The translations under genes were made by a program, and so were the position numbers. Positions 1 through 3,966 of a stretch of 15,161 nt of DNA are shown here, piece after piece; position 1 is the first letter of the stretch, and the number at the start of each line of letters is the position of its first letter. This DNA is from JALZVT01 sp964634815. Lineage in GTDB: Bacteria > Pseudomonadota > Gammaproteobacteria > Pseudomonadales > Azotimanducaceae. The stretch is from positions 1 to 15,161 of the forward strand of contig CAZWMD010000083.1 in assembly GCA_964634815.1 (NCBI GenBank), written 5' to 3'. The notes below the pieces were generated by a model. It saw only the letters and a list, made by a program, of their open reading frames with translations. It was not told the DNA's origin and searched no databases.

Positions 1-92
1 GTTAATACGCACCGCACGATGCAGAGCGTCGTAAGAGTGCGAAGTAACTTGCAAAACCACCTCCTGAACACCTCTTAGAAGAACAAGTTGTT
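1..92. other. Leader upstream of tRNA-Trp, no gene seen
   Basis: I see no coding region or RNA gene here. In related genomes a tuf gene lies upstream of this tRNA, but its 3' end is not visible in these 92 bases. One imperfect hairpin can be drawn: ACGATGC (16-22) against GCGTCGT (26-32) with an AGA loop and one G-U pair. CGCAC (13-17) can instead pair with GTGCG (37-41). No T-tract follows, so it does not look like an intrinsic terminator. No convincing -35/-10 pair stands out. Confidence 0.5.
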
Positions 93-168
93 AGGCCAGT
101 GGCTCAATTGGTAGAGCAGCGGTCTCCAAAACCGCAGGTTGGGGGTTCGAGTCCCTCCTGGCCTGCCA
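93..168 (+). tRNA. tRNA-Trp (anticodon CCA)
   Basis: A complete 76-nt cloverleaf can be read. The acceptor stem is AGGCCAG (93-99) with CTGGCCT (158-164), followed by discriminator G165 and an encoded CCA (166-168). The D-stem is GCTC/GAGC around AATTGGTA, the anticodon stem GCGGT/ACCGC, and the T-arm GGGGG/CCCTC (one G-U) with the loop TTCGAGT. The anticodon loop CTCCAAA places CCA at 126-128, so it decodes UGG. The layout follows E. coli tRNA-Trp arm for arm. The position just before secE-nusG is the usual place for this gene in gammaproteobacteria. Its last eight bases can also pair with sequence just downstream (see findings). Confidence 0.97.
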
Positions 169-181
169 AGTAATTGGCAGG
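162..181 (+). repeat. Perfect inverted repeat overlapping tRNA 3' end
   Basis: CCTGCCAA (162-169) and TTGGCAGG (174-181) are exact reverse complements separated by GTAA, a GNRA-type tetraloop. The left arm contains the end of the acceptor stem and the CCA of tRNA-Trp. A second GGCAGG follows at 188-193. In the precursor RNA this hairpin would compete with the acceptor stem. A short TTTT (183-186) follows, too weak to call a terminator. Any role in tRNA 3' processing or readthrough into secE is inference. Confidence 0.6.
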
Positions 182-292
182 ATTTTCGGCAGGTTCAGAT
201 GCGGCGTTGGTTTAGATGGCGCCACTTGTTTGGGTGAGTAGTTTGAGTAACTGGTTGGAATAACTGGCTCGGGTAAACAGTAGTAACGGTAA

Positions 293-664
293 ATGACAGC
301 GACAACAGAGACATCGTCATCGGGCGTTTTGAACTGGCTTAAGTGGCTGGTTGTTATTGCGCTTGTGGGAGCTGCAATTTACGGCAACTGGTTTTTCCGG
401 GATGAGTCGCTGTTGTATCGCGTTGGCGCGCTCATTGTTGTCGCTATTGTGGCGGCGCTTGTGGCGGTAACCACTACTCAGGGCGCATCAACCTGGAGCC
501 TGATGAAGGAGGCGCGCGCCGAGATCCGACGCGTTGTTTGGCCATCACGGGCTGAAACCAATCAGACAACCTTGGTGGTTCTGGTGCTGGTTGTCGTTTT
601 TGCTTTCATTCTCTGGGGGCTTGATTCCTCCCTGAGCTGGGTAGTTTCTGAGGTCATAGGCTAG
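293..664 (+). CDS. secE: Preprotein translocase subunit SecE
   Basis: SecE is the essential inner-membrane clamp subunit of the SecYEG protein-export channel. The 123-residue product is close to the ~127 residues of E. coli SecE and has the three-helix form: hydrophobic segments at about residues 15-33, 42-61 and 93-111. The conserved cytoplasmic amphipathic stretch with EIRRVVWPSRAE and the following TNQTT lies at about 75-91, just before the last helix. The start is fixed by an in-frame TAA at 290-292 directly before the ATG, and the next Met is near residue 71. No good Shine-Dalgarno sequence precedes the ATG; ACGG (286-289) is the best available. The tRNA-Trp / secE / nusG order supports the call. 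It is probably co-transcribed with nusG, which starts 30 bases downstream. Confidence 0.96.
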   Translation: MTATTETSSSGVLNWLKWLVVIALVGAAIYGNWFFRDESLLYRVGALIVVAIVAALVAVTTTQGASTWSLMKEARAEIRRVVWPSRAETNQTTLVVLVLVVVFAFILWGLDSSLSWVVSEVIG

Positions 665-694
665 GGCGAACTTAAAGGTTCAGTTGGAATAATT

Positions 695-1228
695 ATGGCC
701 AAACGCTGGTATGTGGTGCACGCCTATTCAGGCTTCGAGAAGCATGTTGCTCGATCTCTTCAGGAGCGAGTAGGCCTTTCGAACCTGGAAGAATTTTTTG
801 GTGAGATTCTTGTGCCCACCGAAGAGGTGGTTGAGATGCGCGGTGGTCAGAAGCGCCGTAGTGAGCGGAAGTTTTTCCCGGGCTATGTTCTGGTACACAT
901 GGAGCTCAACGACGAAACCTGGCACCTGGTAAAGGAAACGCCCCGAGTTATGGGCTTTATTGGTGGCAAGGCGGATGCTCCTGCGCCAATTACAGATGCT
1001 GAAGCAGCAACGATACTTGATCGCGTTCAGGCCAGCGGTGAGTCAGCAACACCGAAGGTTGTATTTGAGCCCGGCGAGCTGGTGCGGGTTGTTGATGGAC
1101 CGTTTAACGATTTCAACGGCGTAGTAGAAGAAGTGAACTACGAGAAAAGCCGATTACAGGTGGCAGTGACAATCTTTGGTCGCTCCACCCCGGTTGAGCT
1201 CGATTTCACCCAGGTAGAGAAAGGATAA
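695..1228 (+). CDS. nusG: Transcription termination/antitermination factor NusG
   Basis: NusG binds the RNA polymerase clamp, suppresses pausing, and links polymerase to Rho or to ribosomal protein S10. The 177-residue protein (E. coli 181) shows the NGN domain at about 1-115, opening MAKRWYVVHAYSGFEKHVA and including FFPGYVLVHMELNDETWHLV and the TPRVMGFIGG segment. The C-terminal KOW domain covers about 122-177, with PGELVRVVDGPFNDFNGVVEEV near its start. The ATG at 695 gives the canonical N-terminus; GGA at 686-688 is a modest Shine-Dalgarno. It follows secE by 30 bases, the standard pairing. Only four bases separate its stop from a 64-bp perfect palindrome, so the secE-nusG transcript probably ends in, or is cut at, that structure (inference). 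Confidence 0.97.
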   Translation: MAKRWYVVHAYSGFEKHVARSLQERVGLSNLEEFFGEILVPTEEVVEMRGGQKRRSERKFFPGYVLVHMELNDETWHLVKETPRVMGFIGGKADAPAPITDAEAATILDRVQASGESATPKVVFEPGELVRVVDGPFNDFNGVVEEVNYEKSRLQVAVTIFGRSTPVELDFTQVEKG

Positions 1229-1232
1229 GTGT

Positions 1233-1296
1233 TGGGGTCAGAGTAAAGTGCCAGAGTAAGCTCGCGAGCTTACTCTGGCACTTTACTCTGACCCCA
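1233..1296. repeat. Exact 64-bp palindrome (REP-like) between nusG and rplK
   Basis: Bases 1233-1264 are the exact reverse complement of 1265-1296: two 32-bp arms without mismatch or spacer. The arms begin TGGGGTCAGAGTAAAG and end ACTCTGACCCCA, with CTCGCGAG at the centre. Each arm carries CAGAGTAA twice (1239-1246 and 1252-1259 on the left). It starts four bases after the nusG stop. GGGGTCAGAGTAAA resembles, from memory, terminal sequences of REP elements mobilised by RAYT (Y1 transposase) proteins; I could not search this. As RNA it would be a 32-bp hairpin minus a few loop bases, long enough for RNase III. There is no T-tract after it, so it is not a classical intrinsic terminator. Confidence 0.95.
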
Positions 1297-1313
1297 TAAA
1301 TTCATTAATGGGG
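1292..1313 (+). repeat. Small hairpin sharing the palindrome's right end
   Basis: CCCCAT (1292-1297) pairs exactly with ATGGGG (1308-1313). After one A/A mismatch, AA (1299-1300) can pair with TT (1305-1306) around a TTCA loop. The left arm is part of the 64-bp palindrome, so the two structures exclude each other at that end. ATGGGG is effectively a third copy of the palindrome's TGGGG terminus. Confidence 0.6.
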
Positions 1314-1360
1314 AGTGTAGGTGCCTTTGTTGAGGTCATCGCACGTTTGAACCCGAGGAG
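1314..1360 (+). promoter_or_regulatory. rplK leader, candidate L1 autoregulatory site
   Basis: In E. coli and relatives, L1 represses rplK-rplA by binding the rplK leader. Here GTG (1315-1317) can pair with CAC (1342-1344), and GCCTT (1323-1327) with GAGGT (1332-1336) around TGTT, leaving an asymmetric internal loop. That is the general two-helix form of an L1 site. The short helices include G-U pairs and I cannot match the consensus with certainty. The rplK Shine-Dalgarno GAGGAG is at 1355-1360. A TTTACT (1282-1287) and ATTAAT (1304-1309) pair spaced 16 could be a weak promoter; I do not rely on it. Confidence 0.35.
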
Positions 1361-1370
1361 AAATTAGCCG

Positions 1371-1802
1371 ATGGCTAAGAAAGTTGAGGCCTACATAAAG
1401 CTGCAGGTTCCTGCAGGGCAGGCGAACCCCAGTCCACCGGTTGGTCCTGCGTTGGGTCAGCATGGTGTGAACATCATGGATTTCTGTAAAGCGTTTAACG
1501 CGCAAACGCAGAGCCAGGAACAGGGCTTGCCTATTCCGGTGGTCATCACGGTCTACTCAGACCGAAGTTTTACCTTTATAACCAAGACACCACCTGCATC
1601 AGTATTGCTGCGCAAGGCCGCCAATATTGCCAAGGGTAGTGGTACGCCAAACACGGTGAAGGTCGCCAAGGTTAACCGGGCGCAGCTCGAAGAGATCGCT
1701 ACGCTGAAGATGCCGGATTTAACGGCGGCAGATATGGACGCGGCTGTGCGAACGATCGCTGGTAGTGCCCGTAGTGCTGGAATCGATGTGGAGGGTGTTT
1801 AA
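1371..1802 (+). CDS. rplK: 50S ribosomal protein L11
   Basis: L11 binds the GTPase-associated region of 23S rRNA at the stalk base, helps factor binding, and is needed for RelA activation during the stringent response. The 143-residue length is typical (E. coli 142). The N-terminal domain (about 1-70) holds the proline-rich NPSPPVGPALGQHGVNIMDF segment, part of the thiostrepton-binding face. The C-terminal rRNA-binding domain (about 75-143) includes KTPPASVLLRKAA and the ending GSARSAGIDVEG. The ATG has a strong Shine-Dalgarno, GAGGAG at 1355-1360. The gene stops one base before the rplA start, so the two are almost certainly one translationally coupled unit. Confidence 0.98.
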   Translation: MAKKVEAYIKLQVPAGQANPSPPVGPALGQHGVNIMDFCKAFNAQTQSQEQGLPIPVVITVYSDRSFTFITKTPPASVLLRKAANIAKGSGTPNTVKVAKVNRAQLEEIATLKMPDLTAADMDAAVRTIAGSARSAGIDVEGV

Positions 1803-2498
1803 GTGGCGAAGCTTACAAAACGCATGAAGGCGATTGCCGAGAAGGTTGACAAGGACAAGGCATATCCAATTGAAGAGGCCGTAAACCTCCTGAACGACCT
1901 TTCGAAAACCAAGATGAAAGAGTCTATTGATATCTCGGTCAATCTGGGAGTCGATCCTCGTAAATCTGATCAAAATGTTCGTGGCGCAACTACTCTGCCT
2001 CATGGCACAGGTAAATCGATACGAGTTGCTGTGTTTGCGCAGGGTGACAACGTCGCCAAGGCTGAGGCAGCAGGCGCAGACCTGGTTGGGTTTGAGGATC
2101 TGGCTGAGTCCATCAAGGGTGGCACCATGGACTTTGATGTGTTGATTGCAACGCCGGATGCGATGCGCCTGGTTGGGCAGCTCGGTAAGGTACTGGGCCC
2201 GCGCGGACTTATGCCAAACCCCAAGACAGGCACCGTTACGCCTGATGTGGCCACGGCTGTTCAAAATGCGAAGGCAGGTCAGGTTCAGTACCGAACAGAC
2301 AAGGCTGGCATCGTGCATGGTGGCGTTGGCCAGGTTGGATTTGATGCTGCAAAAATTCGTGAAAACGTTGAGGCGCTGATTGGTGATTTGCGTAAGGCAA
2401 AGCCAGCCTCGGCCAAGGGCGTTTATTTCAAGAAGATTACCCTGAGCACCACGATGGGGCCTGGTGTCACCATTGATCAGGGATCTGTTGGGATCTGA
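1803..2498 (+). CDS. rplA: 50S ribosomal protein L1
   Basis: L1 forms the mobile L1 stalk that handles exit-site tRNA and, in the well-studied cases, represses its own operon by binding the rplK leader. The product is 231 residues (E. coli 234). The family signature is clear: GKVLGPRGLMPNPKTGTVTP at about 129-148, then the AVQNAKAGQVQYRTDKAGIVH region. The start codon is GTG, read as Met, placed immediately after the rplK TAA with no spacer. The Shine-Dalgarno GGAGGG (1790-1795) lies inside the rplK end, which supports GTG over any later start and implies coupling. The N-terminus MAKLTKRMKAI is standard. Confidence 0.98.
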   Translation: MAKLTKRMKAIAEKVDKDKAYPIEEAVNLLNDLSKTKMKESIDISVNLGVDPRKSDQNVRGATTLPHGTGKSIRVAVFAQGDNVAKAEAAGADLVGFEDLAESIKGGTMDFDVLIATPDAMRLVGQLGKVLGPRGLMPNPKTGTVTPDVATAVQNAKAGQVQYRTDKAGIVHGGVGQVGFDAAKIRENVEALIGDLRKAKPASAKGVYFKKITLSTTMGPGVTIDQGSVGI

Positions 2499-2641
2499 TA
2501 GATAAGAATACGCGGCGATGGGGCGTAAACCCCATTGCCATCGTTAGACGGGTCGAGCTGTTCGCAGCAAGACCTTCGTCGAAGACCGCAGGTGAAGGCG
2601 GTTCCTGAAGAAGAAATTTTTTGGGCAACCAAGTTCTTAAT
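2499..2641 (+). promoter_or_regulatory. 5' half of rplA-rplJ spacer, several hairpins
   Basis: No gene is visible. The stretch is rich in compact stems: ATGGGG (2518-2523) with CCCCAT (2530-2535); GCTG-TTCG-CAGC (2557-2568), a UUCG tetraloop; CTTC-GTC-GAAG (2574-2584); and TTGG-GCAA-CCAA (2621-2632), a GNRA tetraloop that can extend through AAGAA/TTCTT. A T6 run (2617-2622) is not directly behind a GC-rich stem, so I do not call a terminator. In E. coli the rplJ promoter lies in this part of the operon, but I found no good -35/-10 pair. GTTCCTG occurs twice, at 2601-2607 and 2642-2648. Confidence 0.5.
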
Positions 2642-2772
2642 GTTCCTGCGCAGACGGTAAGTAGCGAATGAAAGTCGTCTTTGACCTTCAAACGCTCCGC
2701 GCCGTGACTGCAACGTCGGGTAACCGACATTAGCGAGCACTACCGTTAGACGGTAAGGCTCAGGAGAAAATT
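2642..2772 (+). promoter_or_regulatory. L10(L12)4 autoregulatory mRNA leader of rplJ
   Basis: The L10-L7/L12 complex represses its own mRNA by binding a conserved leader with a kink-turn. TTCCTGCGCAGACGGTAA (2643-2660) closely matches the element I recall upstream of E. coli rplJ. GCAG-ACGG (2650-2657) pairs with CCGT (2702-2705) and CTGC (2708-2711), leaving an unpaired GA (2706-2707) on the 3' strand, which fits a kink-turn-like helix. Downstream are GTCGG-GTAA-CCGAC (2715-2728) and TACCGT-TAG-ACGGTA (2741-2755), the latter just before the Shine-Dalgarno AGGAG (2762-2766). Position, motif and pairing agree; a covariance-model search would settle it. Confidence 0.75.
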
Positions 2773-3303
2773 GTGGCGTTGAGACTCGAAGGCAAGAAAC
2801 AAATTGTTGCCGAGGTAAACGAAGCCGCGGGAAGCGCATTGTCAGCAGTTCTTGCTGACTATCGTGGACTCACAGCGGAAGAAATGACGGAAATGCGAGT
2901 GAAAGCTCGTGAGACCGGCGTTTATGTTCGCGTGGTTCGCAACACGCTGGCCAAACGCGCAGTAGAGGGCACTGAATACGAGTGTCTCACTGATGCGCTG
3001 ATTGGACCGACGTTGGTTGCGTTTTCCCAGGAAGACCCGGGCTCTGCTGCTCGGCTGCTGAAGGACTATGCCAAAGAACACGATGCGCTTGAAATCAAAG
3101 CGCTCGCGATTGGCGGCGAACTTCTGGCGGCAGATCAGGTAGACCGGGTGGCGAAGCTACCGACACGCGACGAAGCGCTGGCTACCCTCATGAGCGTGAT
3201 GAACGCGCCCATAGGCAAGTTCGTGCGCACCATTAATGAGGTGCCCGGAAAGCTGGTGCGGGTTGTCGCAGCGGTTGGGGAATCCAAGAAGGCGGAAGCC
3301 TGA
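2773..3303 (+). CDS. rplJ: 50S ribosomal protein L10
   Basis: L10 anchors the L7/L12 dimers to the ribosome at the stalk base and, in complex with L12, represses this operon. The 176-residue product is a little longer than E. coli L10 (165). The N-terminal rRNA-binding domain begins MALRLEGKKQIVAEVNEAA and includes VLADYRGLTAEEMTEMR and VVRNTLAKRAVEGT. The C-terminal helix that carries L12 dimers follows at about residues 135-176, ending in a Lys/Glu/Ala tail. The start is GTG, chosen because AGGAG (2762-2766) is well spaced and the N-terminus fits the family. It precedes rplL by 65 bases. Confidence 0.97.
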   Translation: MALRLEGKKQIVAEVNEAAGSALSAVLADYRGLTAEEMTEMRVKARETGVYVRVVRNTLAKRAVEGTEYECLTDALIGPTLVAFSQEDPGSAARLLKDYAKEHDALEIKALAIGGELLAADQVDRVAKLPTRDEALATLMSVMNAPIGKFVRTINEVPGKLVRVVAAVGESKKAEA

Positions 3304-3368
3304 CAGGACCCCGACTAAAGGCAAACTAAGCAACAAACAACTTTATTTACTCTTAGGAGATTAATCAG

Positions 3369-3749
3369 ATGGCTTTGTCTAACGACGAAATTCTGGAAGC
3401 GATCGCTGAAAAAAGCGTGATGGAAATTGTTGATCTGGTATCAGCAATGGAAGAAAAATTTGGCGTGAGCGCAGCAGCAGCAGTTGCCGTAGCGGCTCCT
3501 GGTGCCGGCGGTGACGGCGGTGGCGCAGCTGAAGAACAGACTGAATTCGATGTGATTCTGACTGCAGCAGGCGACAAGAAGGTTAACGCGATCAAGGCCG
3601 TACGTGCCATCACAGGTCTGGGCTTGAAAGAAGCCAAGGCTCTGGTCGACGAAGCACCTTCTCCTGTGAAGGAAGGCGCAACGAAAGAAGAAGCAGAAGA
3701 TATGAAGAAGCAGCTCGAAGAAGCTGGCGCACAAGTAGAGGTCAAATAA
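3369..3749 (+). CDS. rplL: 50S ribosomal protein L7/L12
   Basis: L7/L12 is the multicopy stalk protein that recruits EF-Tu, EF-G and other GTPase factors. The 126-residue protein shows the N-terminal dimerisation helices (about 1-32), an Ala/Gly-rich flexible hinge (about 36-55, with AAAAVAVAAPGAGG), and the factor-binding C-terminal domain (about 57-126) with EFDVILTAAGDKKVNAIKAV and GLGLKEAKALVDEAPSPVKE. AGGAG at 3355-3359 serves the ATG. L12 is needed in several copies per ribosome, and in E. coli expression drops after rplL by attenuation; the hairpins in the next spacer are in the right place for that. Confidence 0.98.
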   Translation: MALSNDEILEAIAEKSVMEIVDLVSAMEEKFGVSAAAAVAVAAPGAGGDGGGAAEEQTEFDVILTAAGDKKVNAIKAVRAITGLGLKEAKALVDEAPSPVKEGATKEEAEDMKKQLEEAGAQVEVK

Positions 3750-3825
3750 CTGACCTTTGCGCTTCGTCTGGATCGGCGTTTCATTGCGGAATGCCGGTGC
3801 CAGACACAAGAGGCTGCATGCTGGA

Positions 3826-3845
3826 TTTTGTTTTTCGAAACAAAA
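3826..3845 (+). repeat. UUCG hairpin in rplL-rpoB spacer
   Basis: TTTTGTTT (3826-3833) and AAACAAAA (3838-3845) are perfect complements around the tetraloop TTCG. GG (3823-3824) can also pair with CC (3846-3847) across one bulged A. The stem is almost all A-T, so the exact match and UUCG loop are the main evidence for structure. Confidence 0.6.
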
Positions 3846-3908
3846 CCGGGATGCGGCCTATTGTCGTCGCCGTCAGAAAAACGGTAATGGCAAATTTCGA
3901 CCGGTTCG

Positions 3909-3933
3909 CTTTTTTTGGCTTAGCCAAAAAAAG
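3909..3933 (+). repeat. 11-bp perfect hairpin just upstream of rpoB
   Basis: The left arm is C, seven T and GGC (3909-3919); the right arm is GCC, seven A and G (3923-3933); the loop is TTA. CCGG at 3901-3904 and 3937-3940 can extend the stem after a short internal loop. The T-run is on the 5' side and the A-run on the 3' side, so it is not a + strand terminator of normal form. It resembles, from memory, a T7-GGC-loop-GCC-A7-GTAC repeat seen in several proteobacterial genomes. Confidence 0.65.
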
Positions 3934-3966
3934 TACCCGGCCTAATTCAAGAATTGGGAGATTCTA

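Larger units (their letters stand above)
3750..3966 (+). promoter_or_regulatory. rplL-rpoB spacer, candidate attenuator/processing region
   Basis: This 217-base spacer holds no credible gene. E. coli has an attenuator and an RNase III site between rplL and rpoB that lower polymerase relative to ribosomal protein synthesis. Here two strong hairpins (3826-3845 and 3909-3933, listed separately) lie in the second half. Neither has a T-tract following on the + strand, so processing or partial termination is inference. The rpoB Shine-Dalgarno GGGAG is at 3956-3960. Confidence 0.5.

Noticed and set aside
1233..1300. Palindrome as a standard intrinsic terminator
   Set aside because: The sequence after the stem is TAAATTCATTAATG with no run of T, and the stem is far longer than needed.
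1719..2318. 199-codon antisense open frame across rplK/rplA
   Set aside because: It lies entirely opposite two certain ribosomal protein genes and reads as a codon-bias shadow with no recognisable domain.
2601..2622. T6 run (2617-2622) as a terminator in the rplJ leader
   Set aside because: The nearest GC-rich stem ends well before it, so hairpin and T-tract are not adjacent.
2467..2839. Antisense frames over the rplA-rplJ spacer
   Set aside because: The region is explained by the structured L10 leader; no Shine-Dalgarno or protein motif supports an antisense gene.
3757..3945. 62-codon + strand open frame in the rplL-rpoB spacer
   Set aside because: It runs through both hairpins, has no good Shine-Dalgarno, and its composition looks like translated spacer rather than protein.
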